A stretch of 64,000 bases of DNA from Pseudomonas sp. LBUM920 (GTDB taxonomy: Bacteria; Pseudomonadota; Gammaproteobacteria; Pseudomonadales; Pseudomonadaceae), in NCBI RefSeq assembly GCF_003852315.1, contig NZ_CP027762.1, positions 6,243,501 to 6,307,500 on the forward strand, in the 5' to 3' direction. Positions 34,642 to 43,064 of this stretch are shown one piece after another. Every line of letters begins with the position of its first letter. Within the stretch, counting starts at the first letter, position 1. The position numbers and the translations under genes were made by a program. The notes under the pieces were generated by a model. It did no database searches and was not told the origin of the DNA. It saw nothing but the letters and a program-made list of their open reading frames with translations.

Positions 34642-36036
34642 ATGGCATTTCGCGCCTTAACCCCGCTCGCGCTCGCGGCGGTGACCTTGCTGTCCGGTTG
34701 TTCGATGTTTCGCAGCTACGACACGGAGCTGCAAGCCACCAACCAACAGTTGGCCACCGGCAACGTCGACGGTGCCCTGACCCTGCTGGAAAAAAACAAT
34801 ACCGGCGACGACAAAGACCTGCTCTATTTCTTCGAAAAGGGCGAGCTGTTGCGCGCCAAGGGCGACCTCACCGGCAGCCAGACCGCCTGGCGCAGCGCCG
34901 ACCTGCAAGTCTACAAATGGGAAGAGTCGGTCAAGTTCGACAGCGAAAAGTACCTCGCCCAGTTCGGCAGCTTCCTGGTCAACGACAAAGTGCGTCGCTA
35001 CGAAGGTTATGACTACGAAAAAGTCATGCTCACCACCCAGATGGCCTTGAACCTGCTGGCCGTGAATGACTTCGACGGTGCCCGCACCGAGATCAAGAAG
35101 ACCCACGAACGTGAAGCGGTGATCGCCGACCTGCGCGACAAGGAATACCTCAAGCGCGAAAACGAAGCCGAGCGCCAAGGCGTCACCACTCAGATCAAAG
35201 ACCTGCGCGGTTACCCGGTGGAAGCGCTGGACGCGCCGGATGTGGTCGGCCTGAAAAACAGCTACCAGAGTGCGTTCAGCCATTACCTGGCAGGCTTCGT
35301 CTACGAAGCCCTCGGCGAAAAAGACCTGGCTGCGCCCGGCTACCGCAAAGCCGCCGAGCTGCGCCCCAACACGCCGCTGCTGGAGCAGGCGTTGCTCGAG
35401 CTGGACAAGTCCAAGGTCGGCGCCGATGAGACCGACGTGCTGATCGTGGTCCAGAGCGGCCTGGCACCGGCACGTGATTCGATCCGCCTGCCATTGCCAA
35501 TCCCGATCAATGGCAACCTGGTGATCACCCCGCTGTCGTTCCCGGTGATCAAGGCCGATAACTCCACGGCGACCTTTGCCCAGATCGGCGTGGACGGCAG
35601 GCAACAGAACCTCACCGCACTCAACAGCACCACGGCCATGTCGCGCCGCGCCCTGCGTGACGACATGCCGGGGATCATCCTGCGTACCACCGTGCGTGCG
35701 GTCAGCCGTGGCGTGACGCAGAACAACCTGAACAAGACCAACCCCATGGCGGGCCTGGTGCTGGGCATCGCCTCGGCCGTGACCGAAGGCGCCGACACTC
35801 GCACCTGGCGCACGCTGCCGGACCTGACCCAAGTGACGCGACTGCGCCTCAAGCACGGCGACCACCAGGTCAGCCTGCCCAACGCCCTGGGCGGCACGCT
35901 GGTGACGGTCAAGGCCGACCAGCGCTATCAAGTGATCACCCTGCGCGTGGTCGGCAACCAGGTATTCGCGGGTGGCCTCGCGGCCCACGTGGTACCGAGT
36001 GCTGCCAACCAGGCCATCGCCCTCAAACAACCTTAA
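34642..36036 (+). CDS. COG3014-type TPR lipoprotein
   Basis: This 464-residue lipoprotein has lipobox LLSGC with Cys20 as the lipidated residue. The N-terminal half is helical and repeat-like (LEKNNTGDDKDLLYFFEKGE, then FSHYLAGFVYEALGEKDLA, a TPR-like unit). The C-terminal half is beta-rich (VLIVVQSGLAP, PLPIPINGNLVITPLSFP, LKHGDHQVSLPNALGG). It has the look of the COG3014 family of uncharacterised lipoproteins. First gene of a four-gene envelope cluster with gaps of 10, 35 and 3 bases. Residue +2 after the Cys is Ser, which favours outer-membrane sorting. Function unknown. Confidence 0.8.
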   Translation: MAFRALTPLALAAVTLLSGCSMFRSYDTELQATNQQLATGNVDGALTLLEKNNTGDDKDLLYFFEKGELLRAKGDLTGSQTAWRSADLQVYKWEESVKFDSEKYLAQFGSFLVNDKVRRYEGYDYEKVMLTTQMALNLLAVNDFDGARTEIKKTHEREAVIADLRDKEYLKRENEAERQGVTTQIKDLRGYPVEALDAPDVVGLKNSYQSAFSHYLAGFVYEALGEKDLAAPGYRKAAELRPNTPLLEQALLELDKSKVGADETDVLIVVQSGLAPARDSIRLPLPIPINGNLVITPLSFPVIKADNSTATFAQIGVDGRQQNLTALNSTTAMSRRALRDDMPGIILRTTVRAVSRGVTQNNLNKTNPMAGLVLGIASAVTEGADTRTWRTLPDLTQVTRLRLKHGDHQVSLPNALGGTLVTVKADQRYQVITLRVVGNQVFAGGLAAHVVPSAANQAIALKQP

Positions 36037-36046
36037 GGAGCACGCT

Positions 36047-36418
36047 ATGCGTCATTTCATTCTCGGCGCCCTGGCGCTGGTCCTGCTCGCCGGCTGCGCC
36101 ACCCCGCCGCCGCCGGAGCCTGGCAGCGCCGCCAGCAAAATCGTGGTGATGGGCACGTTCAAGGGCATCGCCGTCGGTGCCATTCGTGTGGCCCGCGAAA
36201 ATGGCTTTCTCACCGCCAAGGTGCAGCTGAGCAACATCACCAGCAGCAACCAGATGATGTATTACCGCTTTGCCTGGCTGGGCGCCGACGGCTTCCCGGT
36301 GGGCGATGAAGAAACCTGGAAAGTGCTGAACCTGTACGCCAACCAGGCCACTTTCCTGCCGGCCATCGCCAACCTGCCTCAGGCGGCGGACTTTCGTCTT
36401 GAAGTGAAAACGCCTTGA
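36047..36418 (+). CDS. YcfL-type (DUF1425) lipoprotein
   Basis: This 123-residue lipoprotein has lipobox LLAGC (Cys17) followed by a short proline-rich stretch (ATPPPPEPG). A single beta-rich domain follows: VVMGTFKGIAVGAIRVAREN, VQLSNITSSNQMMYYRFAWLG and GFPVGDEETWKVLNL. This fits YcfL/DUF1425, whose E. coli gene neighbours lpoB. GGAG lies 8 bases before the ATG. Second of the cluster; probably an outer-membrane partner of the flanking proteins. Confidence 0.8.
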   Translation: MRHFILGALALVLLAGCATPPPPEPGSAASKIVVMGTFKGIAVGAIRVARENGFLTAKVQLSNITSSNQMMYYRFAWLGADGFPVGDEETWKVLNLYANQATFLPAIANLPQAADFRLEVKTP

Positions 36419-36453
36419 AGCCTTCACCTATCAGTTTTCAGAGAGATTTCCCC

Positions 36454-37041
36454 ATGTTTGCACGCGTCTCGATTCTCGCCGTGGTTGCCCTGTTGGCCAG
36501 CGGTTGCTCCAACACCTCGCCGGTCCTTGGCGGCAAGAACATCAGCTACGGCGACTCTAAGGCCGTGGAATTGGTCACCAACGAGTTCGGCTCGACCGAC
36601 CTGCAGATGATCGCCGAAAGCATGACCCGCTCCCTGGCCCAGTCCGGCATCTTGCAGGGCCGCCCGGTCGTGCAGGTGTATGACGTGAAGAACAAGACCA
36701 GCGAGTACATCGACACTCGTGAGATCACCACGTCGATCAAGACCCAGCTGATGAAGACCGGCACTGCGCGCTTCGCCAGCGACAACACCGATATGCAGAG
36801 CCAGGTTGATCAGCTCAAGCTGCAAAACCAGAGCGGCCTGTACAAAAAAGCCACGGTCAGCAAGACCGGCAATATGGTCGCCGCCAAGTACCGCCTGGAA
36901 GGCTCCATCAGCTCCATCGTCAAGCGCAGCTCGGACTACAAAGACGTCTTCTACAAATTCAGCCTGCAACTGATCGACGTCGAGAGCGGCCTGGCCGAAT
37001 GGATGGACGAGAAAGAAATCCGCAAAACCACGGAGCGCTGA
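36454..37041 (+). CDS. LpoB-type lipoprotein without long linker
   Basis: This 195-residue lipoprotein (lipobox LLASGC, Cys18) belongs to the LpoB penicillin-binding-protein activator family: DLQMIAESMTRSLAQSG, VVQVYDVKNKTSEYIDTREI, VAAKYRLEGSISSIV and YKFSLQLIDVESGLAEWMDE. E. coli LpoB has a long proline-rich linker that reaches PBP1B across the periplasm. Here only about 30 residues separate the lipidated Cys from the folded domain, so the same mode of action is doubtful. P. aeruginosa activates PBP1b through the unrelated LpoP. GAGAG precedes the ATG. The next gene starts 3 bases after the stop. Confidence 0.8.
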   Translation: MFARVSILAVVALLASGCSNTSPVLGGKNISYGDSKAVELVTNEFGSTDLQMIAESMTRSLAQSGILQGRPVVQVYDVKNKTSEYIDTREITTSIKTQLMKTGTARFASDNTDMQSQVDQLKLQNQSGLYKKATVSKTGNMVAAKYRLEGSISSIVKRSSDYKDVFYKFSLQLIDVESGLAEWMDEKEIRKTTER

Positions 37042-37044
37042 GCA

Positions 37045-37785
37045 ATGCGTGCATGGATCGGCATGATCGGCCTGCTGTGCGCCTTTGGCGCCTCGGCCGC
37101 CCCGAAGATCGCGGTGACTGACCTTGCCTACGAGGCGCGGGTTGAGGAGTACATCCACGCGGTCTCGGCCAGCAACAACTTCCAGGCCAGCGCCTATCAG
37201 GCCAGCGGTGCGTCGAGCTACAGCGAGTATGAGAGCCGCACCAGCTACATCGAACAGGCTGAGCTGCGTAAATTCAGTGGTGATATCAAGGGCGAGATTC
37301 TCAAGTCGCACCACTTCCAGCTGGTACAGGGCACGCCTTACACCGCCGACGCCAAGGGCGATGTGTATGACGTGATCAAGCGCATCAAGGCCGGCAACTT
37401 CAAGGGCGCCGACTACGTGCTGTTCGGCACCTTGTCAGACATCGACTTCACCCAGGACATCAACGCCCTGGACCACACCAACAGCTACTCGGCCGTGCTG
37501 GGCCTGACGCTGGTGGCGGATTTCAGCCTGATCAACACGCGCACCTTCGAGATCACCTCGGCATTTACCGCGATGGGTGAAGGCCAGGACACCAAGCTGG
37601 TGAACAGCCGCGATCTACGCGTGAGTCTGAACCGGCCGCGAGTGGTAAGGGACGTGTCCAAAGCCTTGGGTGAGGATGTGGCCCGACAATTGGCAGAGCA
37701 GCTGGGCGGCGGGTATCAAGAACCCGGCAAGCCTGCGCTGCGCAATAACCTGCCAAGGGACGAAGCGCCGAAGATTCTGCGCTGA
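37045..37785 (+). CDS. Periplasmic LpoB/CsgG-like protein
   Basis: This 246-residue exported protein has signal peptide MRAWIGMIGLLCAFGASAAP and no lipobox. The start of the mature domain (KIAVTDLAYEARVEEYIHAV) and later segments (FKGADYVLFGTLSDIDFTQD, ADFSLINTRTFEITSAFTAM, VARQLAEQLGG) follow the CsgG/LpoB/FlgT-type fold, in which a beta-alpha core carries ligand or oligomer interfaces. A Ser/Tyr/Ala-rich insertion lies at about residues 45-75. It is the last gene of the cluster, tightly linked to the LpoB-type gene. The tail is polar and possibly disordered. Role unknown. Confidence 0.72.
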   Translation: MRAWIGMIGLLCAFGASAAPKIAVTDLAYEARVEEYIHAVSASNNFQASAYQASGASSYSEYESRTSYIEQAELRKFSGDIKGEILKSHHFQLVQGTPYTADAKGDVYDVIKRIKAGNFKGADYVLFGTLSDIDFTQDINALDHTNSYSAVLGLTLVADFSLINTRTFEITSAFTAMGEGQDTKLVNSRDLRVSLNRPRVVRDVSKALGEDVARQLAEQLGGGYQEPGKPALRNNLPRDEAPKILR

Positions 37786-37812
37786 GCACTCATCTCAGAG
37801 CCAACACATAAC

Positions 37813-37905
37813 AAATGTGGGAGCTGGCTTGCCTGCGATACAGACACTGCGGTGCGTCAGTTACACCTCGGTGATGCTATCGCAGGCAAGCCAGCTCCCA
37901 CATTT
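37813..37905. repeat. REPIN (GTGGGAGCTGGCTTGCCTGCGAT class)
   Basis: AAATGTGGGAGCTGGCTTGC at 37813 faces GCAAGCCAGCTCCCACATTT ending 37905, between the convergent envelope cluster and the LysE gene. Its perfect arms may also act as a bidirectional hairpin. Confidence 0.85.
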
Positions 37906-37923
37906 TTGATCCGGTTTCGTCAA

Positions 37924-38556
37924 TCAAGCCGTTGCGCGATGCAGACTGGCCAGGAAACCCGCAGCCCCCACAAATAACCCGGCAAAGGTGCGGTTCATGC
38001 GCTTTTGCTGCTTCGGCGTGCGCAGCAGGCGCAAGACCTTCGACGCCAGCCCCGTATAGCCCGCCATCACGATCATATCGACGCAGATCATGGTCGCGCC
38101 CAGGATCAGGTACTGAATCAGCAGTGGCGCCTGCGGGTTCACGAACTGCGGCAGCACCGCCAGCATGAACACCAGCGCCTTGGGGTTGCTGGCATTGACC
38201 AGAAAACCACGGAACATCATCGCCAGCGGCTTGCCGATCGGGCGTATGGCTGAATCTTCGCTCATGTCCATGGGCAGCGCGCGCCATTGCTTGACCGCGA
38301 GGTACACCAGGTACGCCACGCCAAACCATTTGATCGCATAAAACGCGTTCGAGGACGCCGCCAGAATGGCACCCAGGCCACCCGCGACCACGGCAATCTG
38401 CATCGCCAGGCCCAGTTGCAGGCCAATGGCATTCCAATAGCCGCGCAGGAAACCGTATTGCAGGCCGCTGGACATCGACGCGATGGCGCCAGCGCCGGGG
38501 GACAGGGAGATGATCCAACTGGCCACAAAAAAGGCCAGCCATGTGTCGAGTGCCAT
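37924..38556 (-). CDS. LysE/RhtB family amino-acid exporter
   Basis: This 210-residue inner-membrane exporter starts MALDTWLAFFVASWIISLSPG; the SPGAGAIASMSSGLQYGFLRG motif is typical of RhtB-type homoserine/threonine exporters. Five or six hydrophobic segments are visible, with IKWFGVAYLVYLAVKQWR and GFLVNASNPKALVFMLAVLP also conserved. No regulator is adjacent. The substrate is unknown; small amino acids or their analogues are usual. Confidence 0.92.
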   Translation of the reverse strand: MALDTWLAFFVASWIISLSPGAGAIASMSSGLQYGFLRGYWNAIGLQLGLAMQIAVVAGGLGAILAASSNAFYAIKWFGVAYLVYLAVKQWRALPMDMSEDSAIRPIGKPLAMMFRGFLVNASNPKALVFMLAVLPQFVNPQAPLLIQYLILGATMICVDMIVMAGYTGLASKVLRLLRTPKQQKRMNRTFAGLFVGAAGFLASLHRATA

Positions 38557-38645
38557 TACACACCTCAGAGGGAGAGTTAGCGGTTGAGCCTAAAGCTAAC
38601 TCCGCCGAGCAAAGGCTGGCTAGATATTTTTACAGGATGTAAATA

Positions 38646-39218
38646 CTAGCGGTCGCCCGGAAACACATGGGTGCCGGGCCAACGCCGCACCGAGCGCTGG
38701 AAGAACAGGCTGTTAGGCACTTGCACCATCGCACTGTCGGTACCGGCGTCCTGCACTTCAATCAATGTGGTGTAGAGCAGGTTGATCGCCACGACCCGGC
38801 CTTTGACGCCCGGTTTGTCGACGGTATCCACCAACTCGACGATGTCACCCAGGCGGAACGGCCCGACGGTGAAAATCAAGATCGCGCACAGCAGGTTGGA
38901 CAGCACCGACCACATCGCGAAAAACGCCACGGCGGCCACTGCGACAAACCCCGACAGCGCCGTCCACAGCACCGTGGCTGACACACCAAGACGGCCCAGC
39001 ACAAAGATCAACGCGCTGCCCATGATCAGCCAGCGCAGGCCGCCACGCAGGGGCATCAGCAGTTGTGGCGGGAACGGGTAGCGCTCCCCCAGACGATTCA
39101 GGCCCTTGGCGACGAAGCGCTGGGCGAGATAACCCGCCAGCAGGATCAGCAGGATTTGCACAGCGATCCAGACCGGTTCGACCCACTGCGTCGGCAATGG
39201 CAATTGCAGCGCTTCCAT
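38646..39218 (-). CDS. Small mechanosensitive ion channel family protein (MscS-like)
   Basis: This 190-residue inner-membrane protein has three hydrophobic segments and the MscS pore-beta domain signature: AFFAMWSVLSNLLCAILIFTVGPFRLGDIVELVD, shortened here to its key parts AMWSVLSNLLCAIL and PFRLGDIVE. The cytoplasmic domain is cut short after VQVPNSLFFQRSVRR, compared with E. coli MscS (286 residues). That is a known short subclass. Its start overlaps the stop of the ABC-F gene (TGATG), suggesting co-translation. Confidence 0.85.
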   Translation of the reverse strand: MEALQLPLPTQWVEPVWIAVQILLILLAGYLAQRFVAKGLNRLGERYPFPPQLLMPLRGGLRWLIMGSALIFVLGRLGVSATVLWTALSGFVAVAAVAFFAMWSVLSNLLCAILIFTVGPFRLGDIVELVDTVDKPGVKGRVVAINLLYTTLIEVQDAGTDSAMVQVPNSLFFQRSVRRWPGTHVFPGDR

Positions 39219-41128
39219 CAGGACAGCGCCTCCAGCTCCGCTTGCAGGGTTTCCAGCAGTTCGAGGGCTTCCATCCAGGTTTCCTCCAACTGACCTTCAC
39301 GCACCTTGAGCTTGGCTTGTTCGGCCAACAGGTCGCGCAACTCGTCCTTGCGCGCCGCCTCGTACACGGCGCTGTCGCCCAGGCTGGTTTCGATCCTGGC
39401 CAGGCGCTCGTGCACCTTGCCCAGCTCGGCTTCCAGCTTGTCGGCTTCGCGCTTGTGCGGCGCCAACTGCTGGCGCAGTGCGGCGGCGGCCTGGCGCTGG
39501 GCCTTCTTGTCAGTTTTGTCCGGGTTGACCGGCGTGTTGCTGGCTGGCGCGTTGCGCAGACGATAGTCAGTCAGCCACCGTGCGTAGTCGTCCAGGTCGC
39601 CGTCGAACTCTTCAACTTTGCCGTCAGCCACCAGCAGGAAGTTGTCGGTGGTGCTCTTGAGCAAGTGGCGATCGTGAGACACCACCAGTACCGCACCACT
39701 GAATTCCTGCAAGGCCATGGTCAGCGCCAGGCGCATTTCCAGGTCCAGGTGGTTGGTCGGTTCGTCGAGCAGCAGCAGGTTTGGCCGGTCCCAGGCGATC
39801 AGGGCCAAGGCCAGGCGGGCTTTTTCGCCGCCGGAGAAGTTCAACACCGGCTCATCGATGCGTGCGCCACGAAAGTCGAAGCCACCGAGGAAGTCACGCA
39901 ACGTTTGCTCACGCTCGGTCGGCGCCAGGCGCTGCAGGTGCAGCAACGGGCTGGCCTTGGAATCGAGGGAATCCAGCTGATGCTGCGCGAAGTAGCCCAC
40001 CACCAGGTTCTCGCCGCGCGTCAGGCGGCCGGCCAGGGGTTGCAGCTCACCCGACAGGTTCTTGATCAGCGTCGACTTGCCTGCGCCGTTGGGGCCGAGC
40101 AAACCGATACGCGCACCCGGCGTGAGCTGCAGCTTGACCTTCTCCAGGATGGTTTTGTCGCCATAACCCAGGCGTGCATCCGAAAGGTCCAGCAACGGGC
40201 TGGAGATCTTTACCGACTCGCGGAACACGAAGTCGAACGGCGAATCGACGTGGGCCGCCGACAGCTCTTCCATGCGCTCCAACGCCTTGATCCGGCTCTG
40301 GGCCTGACGGGCCTTGGTGGCCTGGGCCTTGAACCGGGCGATGTAGCTTTCCATGTGCGCACGTTGCGCTTGCTGCTTCTCGAAGGCTTGCTGCTGCTGA
40401 GCCAGGCGTTCGGCGCGGGCGCGTTCGAACGCGGTGTAGCCGCCACGGTAGAGCGTGATTTTCTTCTGTTCGACGTGGGCGATATTGTCGACCACAGCGT
40501 CGAGGAAATCCCGGTCGTGGGAAATCAGCAGCAAGGTGCCCGGGTAGCTCTTGAGGAAATCCTCCAGCCACAGGATCGCATCGAGGTCCAAGTGGTTGGT
40601 CGGTTCGTCGAGCAGCAGCAGGTCGGATGGGCACATCAGCGCCTGGGCCAGGTTCAGCCGCATGCGCCAACCGCCGGAGAAGTCGGCGACCGGACGGTCC
40701 ATCTGTTCATTGGTAAAACCAAGGCCGGCCAGCATCTTGCGGGCGCGAGCGTCGGCCGTGTAGCCGTCGGCACTGTCGAGTTCCGAGTGCAGGCGGGCCT
40801 GGGCGGCGCCGTCCTGGGCTTTCTCGGCCTCGGCCAGGTCGTGTTGTACCTGGCGCAGGCGCAGGTCGCCATCGAGCACGTAGTCGATCGCGATGCGGTC
40901 CAGGGTGTCGATCTCCTGGCGCATATGGGCGATGCGCCAGTCGGCCGGCAGCAGGCAGTTCCCGGAATCCGGGGTCAGCTCACCGAGCAACAGGGCGAAC
41001 AACGTGGATTTGCCGGCGCCGTTGGCACCGATCAGGCCGGCTTTGTGACCGGCGTGCAGGGTCAGCTCGGCGTCTTCAAGAAGACGTTGCGGGCCACGCT
41101 GTAATGTTAGGCTTTGAAGTCGGATCAT
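39218..41128 (-). CDS. ABC-F family ATPase (YheS-like)
   Basis: This 636-residue soluble protein has two ABC cassettes: Walker A GANGAGKSTLFALLL and GPNGAGKSTLIKNLS, signatures FSGGWRMRLNLAQAL and FSGGEKARLALAL. Two DEPTNHLDL Walker B blocks are joined by the charged ABC-F linker (EKQQAQRAHMESYIARFKAQ). The C-terminal coiled coil is like that of YheS/Uup. ABC-F proteins act on ribosomes in translation and stalled-complex rescue. Start MIRLQSLTLQRGPQ is set by homology. Length equals E. coli YheS (637). Confidence 0.95.
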   Translation of the reverse strand: MIRLQSLTLQRGPQRLLEDAELTLHAGHKAGLIGANGAGKSTLFALLLGELTPDSGNCLLPADWRIAHMRQEIDTLDRIAIDYVLDGDLRLRQVQHDLAEAEKAQDGAAQARLHSELDSADGYTADARARKMLAGLGFTNEQMDRPVADFSGGWRMRLNLAQALMCPSDLLLLDEPTNHLDLDAILWLEDFLKSYPGTLLLISHDRDFLDAVVDNIAHVEQKKITLYRGGYTAFERARAERLAQQQQAFEKQQAQRAHMESYIARFKAQATKARQAQSRIKALERMEELSAAHVDSPFDFVFRESVKISSPLLDLSDARLGYGDKTILEKVKLQLTPGARIGLLGPNGAGKSTLIKNLSGELQPLAGRLTRGENLVVGYFAQHQLDSLDSKASPLLHLQRLAPTEREQTLRDFLGGFDFRGARIDEPVLNFSGGEKARLALALIAWDRPNLLLLDEPTNHLDLEMRLALTMALQEFSGAVLVVSHDRHLLKSTTDNFLLVADGKVEEFDGDLDDYARWLTDYRLRNAPASNTPVNPDKTDKKAQRQAAAALRQQLAPHKREADKLEAELGKVHERLARIETSLGDSAVYEAARKDELRDLLAEQAKLKVREGQLEETWMEALELLETLQAELEALS

Positions 41129-41178
41129 AATGGCGGCGGAGTCTACCAGCTTCGTTGGCCGCTGGCTTGGGTGTGAAT

Positions 41179-41643
41179 ATGTGCGCTGACCTGTGGAGCT
41201 TTGCCCTCTCGACGTATGCCCACTCGGGCGTCGAAGCCGCTTGCCTGCGCTTGCAGGCACAAGGCGCGGATGTGTGCCTGTTGCTCTGCGGCGCCTGGCT
41301 GGAGCAGCGCGGTGTTGCACCGACCGCCGAACGCATGCAGGCGTTGCGCCAGATTGCGCAGCCGTGGCAGCAAGACGTGGTCGAACCATTGCGGCAGATA
41401 CGCGTGCAATGGCGAGCCATGGCGCAGCAGGATGCGCAATTGGCGACGCTACGCGAAAGGGTCAAGGCCCTGGAGTTGGAAGCTGAACGGCAGTTGCTGA
41501 CGCGCCTGCAAGCACTGGCGCAAACATGGCCGACGGGCGAGAAAGGGGGTCAATCGAGATGGCTTGAAGGCTTGGCGACCGAAGCCGCCAACCTTGACCA
41601 CGACGCGCTGCAGTCGCTGCGCGTCGAGGCCACCGGCACTTAG
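41179..41643 (+). CDS. TIGR02444 family protein
   Basis: This 154-residue cytosolic protein has the family start (M)CADLWSFALSTYAHSGVE and the conserved CLLLCGAWLEQRGV. The C-terminal half is a helical coiled-coil-like segment (LRERVKALELEAERQLLTRL). Family function is unknown. It is divergent from the ABC-F gene with only 50 bases between starts, and its stop overlaps the stop of algP. Confidence 0.85.
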   Translation: MCADLWSFALSTYAHSGVEAACLRLQAQGADVCLLLCGAWLEQRGVAPTAERMQALRQIAQPWQQDVVEPLRQIRVQWRAMAQQDAQLATLRERVKALELEAERQLLTRLQALAQTWPTGEKGGQSRWLEGLATEAANLDHDALQSLRVEATGT

Positions 41644-42872
41644 GAAGCGCTGGTTGGGGTGGTGCTTGGCGCTACCGGTGCAGGCGTGCTGCTGGCCGAC
41701 GCAGTTGGAGTGGTGGACGGTGCCGGGGTAGCAGTCGGAGCTGCAGGGGTTGCTGGCTTGGCCGGTGCAGGCTTGGCGGCTGGCTTTGCAGCAGCGGGTT
41801 TTGCGGCTGGCTTGGCAGCTGGTTTTGCAGCAGCCGGTTTGGCAGCTGGCTTGGCCGCTGGTTTTGCAGCAGCGGGTTTAGCGGCTGGCTTGACGGCTGG
41901 TTTTACAGCAGCAGTTTTAGCGGCCGGCTTGGCAGCTGGTTTTGCAGCAGCAGTTTTGGCAGCTGGCTTGGCGGCTGGTTTTGCAGCAGTAGTTTTAGCG
42001 GCTGGCTTGGCGGCTGGTTTTGCAGCAGCAGTTTTGGCAGCTGGCTTGGCGGCTGGTTTTGCAGCGGCAGTTTTAGCGGCTGGCTTGGCGGCTGGTTTTG
42101 CAGCGGCAGTTTTAGCGGCTGGCTTGGCGGCTGGTTTTGCAGCAGCAGTTTTAGCGGCTGGCTTGGCGGCCGGTTTTGCAGCTGCAGTTTTAGCGGCTGG
42201 CTTGGCGGCTGGTTTTGCAGCAGCAGTTTTAGCGGCTGGCTTGGCGGCCGGTTTTGCAGCAGCAGTTTTAGCGGCTGGCTTGGCGGCCGGTTTTGCAGCA
42301 GCAGTTTTGGCAGCTGGTTTGGCGGCTGGTTTTGCAGCTGCAGTTTTAGCGGCTGGCTTGGCGGCTGATTTTACAGCAGCAGTTTTAGCAGCTGGTTTTG
42401 CAGCAGCAGTTTTGCCCGCGGATTTGGACGCTGCTTTAGTCGAAGCCTTCGACGCAACGGCTTTTGCTGGCGTGCGAGCACCCAGTGCTTTAGCCACGGC
42501 TTCTTTCACACGACCAACGCCCTGGGCCAGCTTCAGGCTTTCCTGAGCATCGCGTTTGAGTTGGGAAATGTAGGTGCGGGTTTCAGCTTGGCGATCCTTG
42601 AGGGCGTCCAGCAGATCCTCAAGTTCCTTGACAGCGTCTTTGGCTTTGGCTTGTGCCTTGGCCTTGCCGGCGGTGGCGGCGTCTTGCAGTTTGGTACGGG
42701 ATTTGTGCAGCTTTTCTTGCGCTTTACCGCGTTGTTTTTCCAATTTGGCGAGCAGTTTTTCTGCATCAGCCAAGGCTTGGGAACAGGCGCTTTCCAGATG
42801 TTCGAGCAAGCTGCCCGAAAGTTGTTGGAGTAAATGCAACGGGGTATTTACAGGCTTCTGTTTGGCCGACAT
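41640..42872 (-). CDS. algP: Histone-H1-like transcriptional regulator AlgP
   Basis: This 410-residue basic protein matches AlgP/AlgR3, implicated in control of alginate gene algD in P. aeruginosa. The N-terminal helical domain (about residues 1-125) includes QLSGSLLEHLESACSQALAD and LEDLLDALKDRQAETRTYI. The C-terminal tail (about 130-375) is built from KPAA/KTAAA units resembling eukaryotic histone H1, then an Ala/Pro/Thr/Ser-rich end. It binds DNA through the lysine-rich tail. Repeat number varies between strains in this family. It is transcribed toward TIGR02444. Confidence 0.94.
   Translation of the reverse strand: MSAKQKPVNTPLHLLQQLSGSLLEHLESACSQALADAEKLLAKLEKQRGKAQEKLHKSRTKLQDAATAGKAKAQAKAKDAVKELEDLLDALKDRQAETRTYISQLKRDAQESLKLAQGVGRVKEAVAKALGARTPAKAVASKASTKAASKSAGKTAAAKPAAKTAAVKSAAKPAAKTAAAKPAAKPAAKTAAAKPAAKPAAKTAAAKPAAKPAAKTAAAKPAAKPAAKTAAAKPAAKPAAKTAAAKPAAKPAAKTAAAKPAAKPAAKTAAAKPAAKPAAKTAAAKPAAKPAAKTTAAKPAAKPAAKTAAAKPAAKPAAKTAAVKPAVKPAAKPAAAKPAAKPAAKPAAAKPAAKPAAKPAAAKPAAKPAPAKPATPAAPTATPAPSTTPTASASSTPAPVAPSTTPTSAS
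41780..42420 (-). repeat. 39-bp degenerate tandem repeats inside algP
   Basis: About fourteen units of roughly 39 bp encode KTAAAKPAAKPAA-type 13-residue blocks, with silent variation (GCAGCAGCAG, GCTGCAG, GCGGCAG versions). Towards the protein C-terminus the units change to KPAAAKPAAKPAA. The repeats are in frame, so slippage in whole units changes length without frameshift. Confidence 0.9.
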
Positions 42873-43064
42873 GGTTTACCTCCTGGCTGACGTGGGTGCG
42901 GCTCATACTAGCCCTCTGCTCTTACCGCCGCTAGGGCATGTTGACAGTATCGTTTGCCTTGCGTTGCACCGTAGGAAAATTCTTATCGATATAACGAAAA
43001 ACCACGGCACTTTTTACGCACTCACACTGGCATAATCCGTCGCACTTTCGGCGGGAGAATAACC

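Noticed and set aside
41780..42420. Repeat tract considered as a CRISPR array
   Set aside because: Units are adjacent, in frame and degenerate, with no unique spacers. They encode the AlgP tail.
41659..42546. 295-codon plus-strand open frame rich in AGLAAGFAAAV opposite algP
   Set aside because: It is the mirror of the algP repeats: GC-rich tandem DNA without stops in this frame. There is no ribosome site and no family resemblance.
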